Source: Neckera pumila
Taxonomy: Eukaryota > Streptophyta > Bryopsida > Hypnales > Neckeraceae
Length of the DNA stretch: 64,000 nt
Direction: 5' to 3'
Assembly (NCBI GenBank): GCA_963969595.1
Contig: OZ018408.1
Span: 44,393,022-44,457,021, forward strand
Position 1 is the first letter of the stretch. Every line of letters begins with the position of its first letter. Below, piece after piece: positions 1 through 11,810 of this stretch. The translations under genes and the position numbers were made by a program. The notes beneath the pieces are model-generated. The model had not been told where the DNA came from. It did not search any database and was given only the letters and a program-made list of their open reading frames with translations.

Positions 1-2500
1 AGAGAAGATGCAAATTGATATTTATATCAGCAATGATGGTAAGCTTTATCTCTAGTTGGAAATTCATGCACTCTTTGAACAATAGGTGGTGAAAACTTGC
101 AACATCGCTAGTGTATGTTTACCGTAGTTTGCAATGTTATCTGTCATGGGTAGACTGAAATAGGATTCACTAGAGTTGCTTGTTGCAAACATGTTTGGTA
201 TGACGGAATCATAAGCGTGTGTTAAGAAGCGTTTGTGATTATCTTGCACTGGTGGTGCTCCTTTGAAGGTGGCTTACGTCTGTGCCACCATTGTGAGTGA
301 AATTCTACCGTAAGGCAAAACTCATCCACAAAGTTGGGCCGAGGGGAAGTGTATGGGATCTTAATCTACAAGCCTCCAAGCAATGGACTCCTATAGTCAA
401 AATCACTATTAAATTCTCAAGTAGGGCATCCAAAATGGGCTAATTTAAACCCTAAAAGAGAATTCCAGCACAAAATGTCACCACTAAAACTCACCACTTC
501 TTCATGCAATGACCCAAATGAATTCACAATTCACTTTAGGTGTCAATGTTTACTCTAGAACCTAAATTTCCTTCAAAGTCACAATTAGAGCACCAAAATG
601 GGCCCTAAATGAGATCAAACCTAAAATTCCAGCATATGATCCATCCAAAACAACTAAATATCCATATATAGTCCCAATTGTATTCTTTTTAATGTAACCT
701 AACTCAATACAAAATCATTGCACCATTTCTTTGGCACTTTGGATTTTACCCTTTTATCTTCATCCCACACATCCCACATATCCCACACATCCCACACCTA
801 ATCCTAATATAATTTGGGCAACGCTTCTACATGTGCCCCAAACCCTAAAAATTCACTCTTATACATCCTCCAAATCCAACATATGCATTTACAAACTCTT
901 TCCATGATTCAATGCAATGAAAATTGCAAACATTCTATAAGATTTGGGCAAAGTTCCATCAAAACCCTCAAATTGGGCTTCTTCCTAGGATAGAAGACCT
1001 CCTACCAGAAAAATGTCTACCATAGATTCCTTTGAGCTCCAAATGGTGCAAGAATGGTCCCCTTGAAAAGCTAACCTCCTCATCTTGCTTCCCTTCAAAA
1101 TTCAGCTCTTTTTGCTTCACCGATTTGCCGCAATCGCTGTCTGAAGTTGCAGCTCAAAAAACCCTATAGCAGCAGAATTCCCGCCACAAAATCTATCACC
1201 AATACTATGTTTGAGCTTCAAATTGGGTGACATTGGTCTTGATCAAAAACTAACTTGAAGGCGCAGCTTCCTTCCAAATTTCAGCTCCTAATTCAAAATC
1301 AATTGTCCGTGGAAGCTCGTCAAAAGTGGTCGTCCTTCCAAGTCTTCCAACCTCACTCTTCCTTCTTCCCTCAAGCCAACTTCCCATCTGACCTTGGTAA
1401 GTTAGCTTTTTCACTCATCTCCCCTCATGAAATGATGAAACCTACTCAATAAGTTGCTTAAGTTCTATTCCTAACTCATTTCCCTAGTCTTCCTACCATT
1501 TTTTGTTCATTTCCATCACATTTTTGCACCAAGCTCTCAAAACATACATGCACACCAAAGTTGAGAGAGAGAGAGAGCTTAGAACCCTAATTTTGCCTAT
1601 ATCCAACACCCTAACAACTAATTTCTCTAATCACATTCATCCCACCTTAATTTACAGTTAAATCGTTAATTTACTGTGAAATGCGCTAAATTAGTGAAAA
1701 CTGCGCTAATTTAGTGCAAACCCCCCTAAATGATTGTTTTTCTCCAATTTTATTGTTTTGACCCTATTTTAGTGTTTCTAACACTATGCTAGTACTCTAG
1801 TAGTAGTTTTAAGTTTACTAACTTGTTTTGTGTTTTTTCATATTTATTATTTTTTGTGGTTTTTAAGTTACTTTAATTTCATTCCAACTTGTAGGATTTT
1901 GGTTTCCATTTTCATTTTCATTTTTTACTTTCCATTTTTCTGGTTTTCACTTTTAAGTTTTTAATATTTGATATTTCTTTTTCGTTTCTAATTTTTCTCT
2001 AATGTAATTTTCTACTTGTAAGATTTTGTTTTAGTTTTCTAAACGTTTTACCATTTGCCTAATTTGGTTACCTTACCAATCTTGCTTAAAGTCTTTTTAG
2101 TATTAAATTCCCATTTTTTCCCTAGATTTTTCTCATTACTTTCTCCTAATTGCATTTTTAGATTTTCAACCTAAATTCCTAAAGTTCCTATTCCTATCTC
2201 ACGGAAAACTCGCTAAATTGTGGTCATAGCTTAATCTGGAGTACTAACACTTCCGGACTTGGAAATTCTTACATAATGTTCTATTTTCTACAATCTAAAA
2301 AGTGAACCAACATGGTGGTTCACAACCATACACCTTCTGAGTGACCACTGCTTGATCATTCAGAACTTCACAGTTCAGGTCTGTGTTTCTATCATGCTCT
2401 GGAGTAATGCTTTTTTTTTTAATCTTCTTGTGAGTACAGGTTTCAAGGAAGCAGGGCGGTCATTTAATTTGTCTCAGGGAATTTGAGTTTTTGAACTATT
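1..2500. other. AT-rich non-coding stretch, no gene recognised
   Basis: Both strands carry only short open frames with no recognisable protein. Visible structure is limited to simple-sequence runs: a short degenerate tandem of ATCCCACA-like units near 760–800, a GAGAGA tract near 1564–1578, and T-rich tracts from 1800 to 2200. Nothing here supports a gene call. Confidence 0.5.
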
Positions 2501-2922
2501 CTACATTCTACGTGGGAGGTATGTGACAGCTTGGAGGATGGGCATTTTTTAGACCCTGAAAGTAAAATGAGCGTGACCATGTGTAAGTGGTGAATGCAGA
2601 AGGGTATATAGTAATAACATTGTATTGACCGGCAGGAAGTCGTCTATCAACTACAAGTTCAACATCACCAAGTTCTTGTAGGTAAGGGGGGCTAACTGGG
2701 GAATGCGGGTATGCAAGTGAGGAGCGGCAAGTGCTAAGCGGGGAGCAGGGATTAGTGAGCGGGGATTTGCAAAATTTATAATGATTTTTAGAAGCCAAGA
2801 AAATAAGAGGAAAAAGTACACTAAATTTTAGAATTTAATGGATGAATTTTTGAGAAAAGTGGTTTAGAAATTTGAAAAAAATGGATGAAAGTTTGAAAAC
2901 CATTACTGATAGATGTTAGAAA

Positions 2923-3112
2923 ATTGGATGAAAGTGGTTGGATAAAATGGATGAAAGTGGTTGAATGAAATGGACAAAAGTGGTTGGATGAAATGGATGA
3001 TAGTGGTTGGGTTAAATGGATGAAAGTGGTTGGGTGAAATGGATGAAAGCGGTTGGATGAAATGGATGAAAGCGGTTGGATGAAATGGATGATAGTGGTT
3101 TAGGATTAACTT
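2923..3112. repeat. 23-bp minisatellite, about 8 copies
   Basis: A unit close to AAATGGATGAAAGTGGTTGG plus 3 bases is repeated head to tail with small changes (ATGAAAG/ATGATAG, GTGG/GCGG). Just upstream (2690–2765) is a second set of short GGGAGC/GGAGC-type subrepeats. The same two blocks occur in reverse orientation near 15600–15960, so both probably belong to one repeat family. Open frames across it, such as the His/Pro-rich one on the minus strand, are by-products of the repeat. Confidence 0.8.
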
Positions 3113-3741
3113 TCTAGAAATGGATGAAATGCATTTAGATTCACTTTTACTTGCCCGCAAGTGTTGGTTTAGATGCATTTCAATTTCCTTGCATTTGCCC
3201 GTGCATGTCCAATGAAATGCATTAGAATTCTCTTCCGTTCATCTATGCGTGTCCGGTAAAATACATATGGATTCTGTTCCACTTATTGGAGGGTCAAGGG
3301 ACTGACCAATTGGCTTTTGGACAATTAGACCGCAAACTCACAAATATAAGCAGAAGGAAGTGGAGTCTATGTTATGCTTAAGTTAGGGAAGAAATGGAAG
3401 TGAAAGGGTTAAGATTTGAAGAAAAAAAAATTCATTCAACTAAAAATGGTTTTGTCCATTCTATAGAAACCATTCCCATGGAAGTAACTTGTTCTATGAC
3501 CGTGTAGGTGTAGGGCTCCTACAACCTTGGATTTAGCATTTAGGATACATCTTTTGATTTGTCAATTAGTTTATCCATTGCAACCTATAGGGGTGGTATT
3601 ATGTAAGCCTTGGAGCGTGAGCCACAAAGTTCAGTGTTTGAAGTTGTCAAATCTCATCTTCATCTTCCACACCATCTCCCAACCATAGGCCCATGACCAT
3701 CACCTATGTCATCATTTGCCTCTCCTTCTATGCCAATAAAA

Positions 3742-3800
3742 AGTTAGTCTTTAGCATTTGCCTTTAGTCTTTAGCATCTACCTTTAGTCTTTAGCATCAA
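3742..3800. repeat. Short tandem repeat, ~20-bp unit, about 3 copies
   Basis: The phrase CTTTAGTCTTTAGCAT is repeated with small changes. The flanking 3113–4200 region has no recognisable gene. Confidence 0.6.
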
Positions 3801-4227
3801 GGGATGAAGACTTTGAAGGAAAGATCATGTTCACACCGGACAGTACGTTTTGAATGGAAAACCAAATTACTATAAAGTACAATGGAGTCTGACTATGGTT
3901 CAAATAATGAAGAACAATGTAAATAACATTGTTTGGTAGATGAACAAGAATACAACCTCATGTCACCAAACAAAATATAAGTTGGTACTTTAAGTTTCAT
4001 TTGTACATTATAAAGAATGCACACTATTCAAGTCTGCAAATGCATGTCTGGAGTAGAGACATCTATAGTCCACAATAAACACACAAGATACAAACCAATA
4101 AAGTTTAACAAGATACGGTAGCTAGACAACACCTCCAAGCCACTATACCTAATATGATCAAGTCCAAATGTCCTTGGAGAATCAGAAAGAGCAAGAACTA
4201 GTTTACCTGACCCCAGTGATGTGCAAC

Positions 4228-4416
4228 CATCAGGAAGTTCAAGACATCTGAATTGGTGCTATGATGGTGCATTGAAATGCTATCAAGACAATTTGGTGCC
4301 AACCTCCATGCTAGGTTTGATACTGAGTTTGCATGGAGGTTGGCACCAAAATTGTCTTGATAGTCTTTCACTGCACCGTATTGACACCATATTGGCATAT
4401 TTTAACTTTCCTGATG
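4228..4416. repeat. ~190-bp hairpin with near-perfect 32-bp stem (MIRNA-like foldback)
   Basis: Positions 4279–4311 are almost exactly complementary to 4331–4363, leaving one bulged base and a 19-base loop. Pairing continues outward with more mismatches to 4228 (CATCAGGAAG) and 4416 (CTTTCCTGATG). The tight inner duplex, small loop and decaying outer arms are the shape expected of a young MIRNA-like inverted duplication or a small foldback MITE. No protein on either strand is convincing. Small-RNA data would be needed to separate the two options. Confidence 0.75.
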
Positions 4417-4794
4417 ACATGATTTTAGAGATGGCCAATCCCATTCTTTGTCCATTTCCTCCAAAAAAATGTTGAAGTTTACTAATGGCCTTTCCATAAT
4501 GTCTTGTACATTCTCCAATGGTCAATTAGTTTGGAGTACAATTCAAAAACCAAATGGATATTAGAGACAATGTAAATGAATGCAACACTTATAAAAAATA
4601 CAACAACCATAAACTATTGCAAGCAAAGACCCTTACATGTCTAGCATGGTGTAGAAACACCAACTTTTAATCCTCATGGCCGGACCATAAGCAATATTTG
4701 TAGGGATTGATAGGTCCCAGCAATAGCTGAAATCTAATCAGAAGACTAATAATTTGTTACAAATCCAAATTTCAAAAAAGAATTCTTCCGTAAA

Positions 4795-6250
4795 TTAGAG
4801 CCCCTAAAGCCCCTCTTGCCAACAAAAGGCCTCAGTATAATGTATGAAGTCAAAACTTTCAAAACAAAAAAATATCACTCTTGAAGATACATTAAGAGAT
4901 TCAATTAAAAGACATCACAAAATAAAAAATCAATAAACTTTGTAAGGTAGAGCGCCAAGGCCACTATTGCCAAAGACAACTAGGAGCTTATCGAGAGGCT
5001 CATGCAACTCTTAGGGAGATCACTTAGTGTATCTATAACAAACCACGTATGTTAAAGTGATGTTTTGACCCCCTATATAGTTTTTAATAAATTATAATTT
5101 CAACATGTAACTTTGAGGTTTGTTTAATAATAACTATAGGTTTCTATTGTCAATAATTTCCAACTCAAATAACATTAAAACGATTTCTGCAATAGGTTGA
5201 ATAATGAATTGAAATGGATGTTTTTTAACTCAAATATTTACAGAGAATACATTTTAGATGACATTGCATCATTATTAATAAATAAATAAATTTTCTATAG
5301 GGTATTATTTTTAGCAATTTTTTGTCCATTCTTTTGACAATTGTTTCTTATATAAAATAGGGGTGAGAAAGTAATCTTCAGTTCTACAATGTATTTTTTT
5401 ATTCTTATATAAAATAGGGGTGTAAAAGATATTTTTAGTTCTACAGTGTATCTTTTTACTTCAAAAATTTGTAACTAATTATAATTATCAAATAAAAATA
5501 TCAATAATTCACAACATAAACTTTCAAGGTAGGAAAATCTAGACATATTTTTTTCTTTTCTTTTTATTTGAATTTTAGAATATAATATAGGGAGTCCAAA
5601 ATCTTATCACATGTAGTTTCTAATAGACACTCTAAGTGATCTGCCTAGGATGCAACTAGTTGGAACCTCTAAAATTAAAATAAAAAACAAACAAAACTTG
5701 AAGAGATGAAAACTAATGACATCAATAATACCAAAAAAAAAATCTCCAAAAGTAAGAGTCTTCAAAGACCTTCTCACCACCGAGAAGCCTTAGGATGGTC
5801 CATGTGGTCAAAACAACTCAATTCAAATGCCCCAACTCTTCAAACATTTCAAGATTCAATTAAAAGCCATCATGAATTTTTTTTTTTTAAATTCTATAAG
5901 CTAGCGCCCTTGAAGCCTCTCTCAGCACCGAGAGGACTTTTATTGGTGAAGAGTCATGGAACTCTTACAAACATTAATCAACAACTAACAAAGTTTGACT
6001 AGATTCATTTTACAACAATCAAAATTTAGAAATAAAAATCTGCACGAGGTAATGCCTTCCAAATCCTCTCTTGGAGGTTTGGAGGGCACTACTTCATGCA
6101 ACTTTCACAAACATTAATCAACAACTAATGATGTTTGACAAGATTCATTTCACAACAAGTAAAATTAAAAATAAACAGTTGCATGAAGTAGTGCCCTTCA
6201 AATCCCCTCTCAATGCTGAGAAGAAGTTTGGGGGGCACTACCATTAGAGA
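4795..6250. repeat. Dispersed short palindromes of the 'GAGAGG / GCACTAC' family
   Basis: Several degenerate units occur (about 4795, 4945, 5765, 5905, 6040–6103, 6178–6243). The last two are clearest: GCAYGARGTARTGCC followed by a central CCTCTC…GAGA core, then GGGGGCACTAC in reverse complement. The same unit is arrayed at 11.0–11.7 kb. A separate 57-bp two-copy tandem lies at 5347–5455, with TATAAAATAGGGGTG at the head of each copy. No gene is seen here. Confidence 0.6.
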
Positions 6251-6676
6251 AATAATTGGGCCTCTGGAATGCCGCTTTGTAGCCTTTAGAGGACCCCAAA
6301 GTTTACCTTTTTTTAGGCTTAAGGATTTATTTTTCTCCTATTCTTGCTCACATTTCGTCGGGTTGTCGGATGATTGTTAGTGGCTCCAAATCCAAGTTTA
6401 AGTGTTAAGTAATTAAGGTTAAGGTACTCTGATGCACCTTAATATGATTATTGAACACCTTTAACTTGGATGCTAATTGAACTCTAACCAACTTGTGGAA
6501 ATAAAGAAAATGTCCAAAATAGTCCAATGACCATCTACCATCAACAAAAACTCTTGATGGCAATGTGAAAGACTTACCTCAGTGACATTAAGTGAGAAAA
6601 AAGGGTGGACAAGTTGTTATTACAAAGAAATCAATTGTCCATCATGACTCCTCAAAGAGTATCACATAATTTGAAG

Positions 6677-7113
6677 TTGAGAGCTTGGCCGCTCATTGTC
6701 AAAATGTAGAAATTGTGTTAAAAGTCATATTTTAGACCTCATTTAGGCATAATAGAATAACTTTTTTCAAAAAAATTTGAACAAAAATAAGTTGGATAAT
6801 CAAGAAAAGTTTTATCTCCATAAAATCATTTGAGGTTTTGAGACTTTAGTAAAAAGTTATGGACAAGTTTTAGATAGGGCCTCTAAAAAAAATATCCCTT
6901 CCGGACCCTCTCTGAAATTTCTCCACAACTTTTAGTTGGAGTTTTCAAAACCTCAAACCAATTTTTGGAGATGAAATTTAGCTTGAATCTCCACATTAAC
7001 TTAGTTCAAGGTTTTCTAGAAATAGATATTCTACTATGCATAAATGAGGTTTGAAATTTGACTTTTAACACAATCCCTGCATTTGACTAAACTATGAGCG
7101 GTTGAGCTCCTAT
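6677..7113. repeat. ~440-bp imperfect foldback
   Basis: The left arm (6677–6870) and right arm (6920–7113) are inverted copies over almost their full length, roughly three quarters identical by eye. ATTGTGTTAAAAGTC followed by ACCTCATTT at 6716–6755 is mirrored at 7030–7072, and GAGGTTTTGA at 6832 is mirrored near 6945. The loop is ~45 bases (near 6875–6920). It contains no protein and could be a foldback transposon or a hairpin siRNA source. Confidence 0.75.
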
Positions 7114-7849
7114 TGTTCCTAATTTACATATCCCACATGGATTGTCTCCCCTACTACTACCCCACTAGTATAAAGAGCTCTTCTTCTCATCATTACTCAC
7201 AAAAATCTAAGTAAGTCTGTAGGAGCCCGGAATGCCAAATTCTATTACTTTGTAATAGAATTAGGTTAAAGACATTTTATTTCCATATTTTTTTTGTTGT
7301 TTTGTAGATTAATGTACATAGTTTAGTAGATTTTTAGATTAGTAGCCATTGGATCTCTTAAAAGAGATAAAATGGTTAAGATGGATCTTAATTGTTCCTG
7401 TCTTGAACCGAAAACCGGAAACCTATGTGAGATCACAACCGGGATTCCAAGGATTCGGGAACTGTCAAACCGGTATTGGAAACAGAAATCGGGAGCCAAC
7501 AGTCACTAACAGGAAACTAGAGAGCCATTGAACGGAAATCATTTCTTGGCGTAGACAGGAACAGCCAGTTCCAACAGTGAAGAAACTGGACAATCAGGAA
7601 AGAGGAAGGGGTCAAATAGAAGCATCCGCATTCTATCTTCACATTCTGGTGTTTCTTGATTGTGAGTGAATGTTTGCAAGAAAGTGTGGCGCTGAAGAGC
7701 TTGGAGGAGTGCAAGTTTTGAGATTCCGGTCACGGTTAGGCAATTGTGAGACTGATTAGCTTTGCGAGAGAGAACAACAATAGAGCTCAAGTGATTAGGG
7801 CAGGAAGAGTTGAGAGGTTGTTAGTTAGTCCAGGTTGTTGCTCAGAGTC

Positions 7850-9613
7850 ATGGTAAAGGCAAAAGCAAGTGAGGAGTCGCCTTCATTCAAACTCCAGTCA
7901 GTGGTATCCGGACTGCCGAAGAATGTCAAGGAGAAGGTGCTCTTGCGGGAGGACCTGAAAGGACTGGGATGCATTGGTTTCATGCGGAGGCCGTGGAACC
8001 TGAAGAACGAGTCGATGGTTGGGGAGCTGCTCACAAAGCAATCAAGCGAATGGCGTCACACGATCTGGACGCAGCCAACCGGATGGACTCTAGATATGTG
8101 GAGTGAGGTGTACAATTTTCCCAAGGAAGGGGGAGGAGTAGCTGGACAGCAGCATGAGTTTGAGAGTGGTAAGTTTTGCAACCCTGTCTACCCCAAGGAT
8201 GGATATGCCGTGGCAAATTGCACAAACTTAAGGCATAGAAGAGTGTTGGAGTTCTTAGTTCCGATTTTGAATTCAAAGCGTCCTACCCGGGCCACCATTA
8301 CGATAGCAAAGACGATTTTTGGAGCGCTGACCGGAGGGAGGAAAGTGAACTGGGGTTTAATACTTAAGGAAGTTGTAGGCAAAATGGTCTTAGTGGTAGG
8401 CAAGTCCAGACCTCCCAGTTTATCCCTTTCTCTTCCACCTCTATGAGCACAATGAGTTACTGAGAGGGAAAGAAGTAACTGAGTACAAGTCCGTGGACGT
8501 GATGTTACAACATGACATTAGTCCAAAACTGGAAGAGCAGAGAGAGGCGTCAATAGATGAGTTAGAACCGGAAGAGGAACCGGAGGAACCTCAAAAGAAA
8601 GGCAAGAAAGTAGCTGGAGAGGGGACTAGTAAGGATCCGGTTTGGACAAAGTCAACGGACCCTCTTGGGGCGATTATAAGTGAACTGAAGGGCATCCGAG
8701 AGAAAATGATGAGTGATAAGGAGGTGATCCGGAAGTCAAAAAACCGGATAGCTAGCCTAACTGGTCAAGTAAAGGATCTGAAGAAGGAGATAGGAAAAAA
8801 GTTTGAGAGTGAGGTTAGACAGCTCTCGGCTGAAACCTTAGACACTCTTAACCGGATCCGGAAGTTTGTTGGGAATTCAGGCGATGTAGTTAACAAAGTC
8901 AAACTTTTTGAGGCTGGAGTCTCAAGGAGGGATCTCAAATGGGACCCAAGGTTGTTTCAATCTTGGTGTCCTATCATGAGGAGATGGAACGTACCTTATT
9001 TGAGTTGAGAGAAGTCATGGAAAATGCGGGCTTCCACTCGGAACCGGAACTGGCGAAGGCAAAAGAAAAGGTGAAGGAGGAAACTCTGAGCAAGGCAAAG
9101 CCGTCAAAGAGTTCAGCTGACCGAAAGTCAAAGGGAGAACCGGAGGAGAAGACCACACCAGTCAGCCGCTCCAAATTGAAGATTGAGACGGTAACCGGAA
9201 AAGGGTTTTCACGTGGATCCCAGACCCGCAGTCAGAGTAAGTTTGCAGAACCGGATCAGGGCACTCCACAGAGCACCCTTTCCGGTCGGTCAGATAAGCC
9301 AGCAGCAAAATGACGGAAATCAACATCAAAGAGGGGTAGAGAGGTGTCACTCACAATTGAGATTGAATCTGAAGAGGGTGAATTGCCAAAGACCACGGAG
9401 AAGGAGGAGAGCCAATCCGAATCAGGAGAAGAATCCGAGGAAGAAGACGAAAAATCTGAACCGGAATCGGAACCTGCACGTGAAAAGGGGAAAGGTAAAC
9501 CTCCAACTCCCCCAAAGGGGAAAGCTTCTAAGTCTACTAGAGGTAGACAGCAGCCAACAAGGAAAGGAGCGGTTAGGACTACACCAACGCCATCCAAGCG
9601 GCAAAAGAAATAG
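7850..9613 (+). pseudogene. Decayed plant transposon-type ORF (copy 1)
   Basis: This is one coding region broken into pieces. Residues 1–190 form a compact domain (LGCIGF, then RHRRVLEFLVPIL, TIFGAL and VNWG motifs) shared with the copy at 17960–20010. The layout resembles the 'putative plant transposon protein' domain of plant retroelement ORFs; that match is from memory. After it come a coiled-coil (about 8650–8930) and a long Lys/Glu/Ser-rich tail ending PSKRQKK. Breaks are a frameshift near 8420, a second near 8930, and an in-frame TGA at 9311–9313 after which the same frame reads on to 9613. The stretch is rich in CCGGA-type codons, unlike the plant genes at 41–64 kb. It is probably non-functional. 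No gag, protease or reverse transcriptase was found next to it. Confidence 0.65.
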
Positions 9614-9856
9614 GTAGAAAGTTTTTAGAAGTTGAGTTAGGGAATTAGTGGAACCCCAGTTTTTGGTAGGTGGAAAGTAAAAGTAGAGTCCAGTTAAGTT
9701 TACTTTAGGAAAGTAAAAGATAGGTGGAGTTTAGTTAAGTAGAGGAAAGTTACGGTTTTAGAAAGCAGCTTTGTAGTTGCTCTCTGGTTGCATGCACCTG
9801 GATAGCTGGATCCGTTTTTCCTGGATCAGAGATCCACTTTTGTGGAAAGGGCCGGC

Positions 9857-10779
9857 TGTTAGGAAGTCAATACTATTAGTTAGGATTTTGAGATTGGGGG
9901 AATGACGCGTGTCATTTTCTAGTCTGTAGTTAGAATTCTCATGGGGCCTTTTTGGATTTCTCTTGGTTTGGTAGTTAGGGGGTTGAAGTTAGTGTCAATT
10001 TCGGGCTTGATAGGATTATTTTATCTTACACTTGTGTTCTTTTTCATTTTCTATTGCAAAGTATTCTGATTTCCACATCCTAAGTGTTGGTTTGAAAAGT
10101 CTTGATGTTGGGTTGGTATGCCGGTAATGCTAGAACCATTACTTCGTGCGGATAGCTGTGTTTGCAGGTTTTGGAAGAAGATGAGTGCCCCTAGATGTTT
10201 CATGTATCTAGTTTCTGAAAGTAGCGTTTCCGTTTGAGAGCTTGGGTCGGGAGAATCTGTCATTGTAGTATTGTGAGGACGGTAGGGGTTTCCTAAGTGA
10301 CCTTCTGATTCGGATTAAGCTTCTAGGTTAGTTGTAAGGAGAAACTGAAAACCTATTTCTTTTTGTCTTTTGTTATTTTTCTTCTTTTTAGTGAAACTTT
10401 TGTCACTCTAAACAATGAAGGGTAGGAATTCACGCAGCCTTCTTTAATTGCAATATGCGGAACCCTCTAATATAGAGGCTAAACTTCTAACCGGTTACTA
10501 AAATTTTGGATCCAGAAGTGGAAACAAGAAGAGGCACAGAGTATCAAAACTCCTTCCGATTCCAGTTTTGAGTCCTAGGATCAGAGTTGTATTAGAGAGA
10601 GAGAAAGGGTGGTACATTGTTGAGACACTACCCTGTTGTTGTTGAGCAGATTAGGACTAGAGTGGGATAGTCCAACCGGATGGGAAGCAATCATTTAGGG
10701 ATATCAAGCTTTCCGTTCTAAAATCCAGTTCACTTGTGGTTGTTGTCACTTCCGCATCCGGTTCCGGTTATTACTAACA
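9857..10779 (+). repeat. Possible 3' LTR of the element carrying copy 1
   Basis: The stretch begins TGTTAG and ends CTAACA, mirror-image ends of the TG…CA type typical of LTRs. A purine-rich tract (GTGGAAAGGG) lies just before the start, as a polypurine tract should. The copy on the other strand also has CTGTTGGAAG at the matching place (minus strand from 17608). I could not find a convincing 5' LTR partner, so this is weak. Confidence 0.3.
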
Positions 10780-11012
10780 GAAGTCCAAACTAGATCTCTG
10801 AGGGAACGATACCCGAGTCACCCTAAAGACGTTTTTCACAAGTTAGAACGCCTACTGGAGGGAAATTACTTTCTTGTGCTACGACAAAGTCACTTCTAAA
10901 GCTTGATACCCTAACAACTAGCTTTAGAACCCAATACACATGGCTTACCATTACATTAGTTGTTAAATTTGCCAATTAAACAAATGAAGTAAAATTAAAC
11001 AACTTAAAAAAG

Positions 11013-11690
11013 AAAATGTTCATAAGGTAGTCCCTTGCAAACTCCCTCTCAGTATCGAGAGGGGGTTTGGAAGGCACTACCTCATGCACATTTTCTTCTT
11101 AAAATTCAAAATTTTTAGGTATTCTATTTTTTTTTTAAAACATGTTAAGATAAATGTGCATGAGGTAGTGCTTTGCAAAACCCCTCTTGGTACTAAGAGG
11201 GGGTTTGGAAGGCACTACCTCATGCATATTTTCTTTTTAAAATTTGCACTCTTAAGAAATTCTAATAATTTTTTAAAACATGTTAAGAAAAACATGCATG
11301 TGGTCTTGCCATCCAAATCCCATCTCAAGTACTGAGAAGAGGTTTGAAGGGCACTACTTCATGCAAATGCTTTTCTTAAATGTTTTTTTAAAAGGTTTGA
11401 ATTTCTAAAAAGTTTGAATTTAGAAATAAAAAGTGTGCATGAAGTAGTGCCCTCCAATCCCCGTCTCGGTACCGAGAGGGTGTTTGCAGGCACTATCTTA
11501 TGTATATCTTTTTTAAGTGTTTTTTTAAAAACTTAGAAGTTCTAAAAAGCTCAAATTTAAAAAGAAAATATGCATAAGGTAGTGCTTTCCTATCCCCCTT
11601 TTGGTACCAAGAGAGGGGTTAGAGGTCGATTACCACCTCAACTCTTGGCATCGAGAGGGGGTTTGGAGGACACTACCTCATGCTTATTTT
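11013..11690. repeat. Array of five ~70-bp perfect-to-good palindromes, period ~135 bp
   Basis: Units lie at about 11013–11100, 11156–11228, 11294–11365, 11434–11507 and 11568–11685. Each reads CATGAGGTAGTGCC…, then CCCTCTCGGTACCGAGAGGG-like centre, then GGCACTACCTCATG. Each is therefore a self-complementary hairpin, separated by AT-rich linkers with TTTTTAAAA motifs. The fifth unit is longer and double. Related single units lie at 4.8–6.25 kb, and the core recurs in the 11.8–13.8 kb repeats. No protein is encoded. Confidence 0.85.
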
Positions 11691-11810
11691 CTTCAAAAAT
11701 TCTAACTCCTGAGAAATGAATCTGGTCAAACTTCAGCCTTGCATCCATTCAACCAATTAATCTGGTCTTCGCGGTACTTAAAATTTTTTTTCTTTTAAAA
11801 AAAATCAAAT

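Noticed and set aside
2903..3178. His/Pro-rich minus-strand open frame
   Set aside because: It is a by-product of the 23-bp minisatellite.
7200..7511. Possible 5' LTR ending CACTAACA upstream of copy 1
   Set aside because: It does not resemble the 9857–10779 candidate LTR and is not followed by a clear primer-binding site.
11013..11690. Spaced repeats resembling a CRISPR array
   Set aside because: The repeats are full palindromes with similar, AT-rich linkers, no cas genes, and the genome is plant nuclear.
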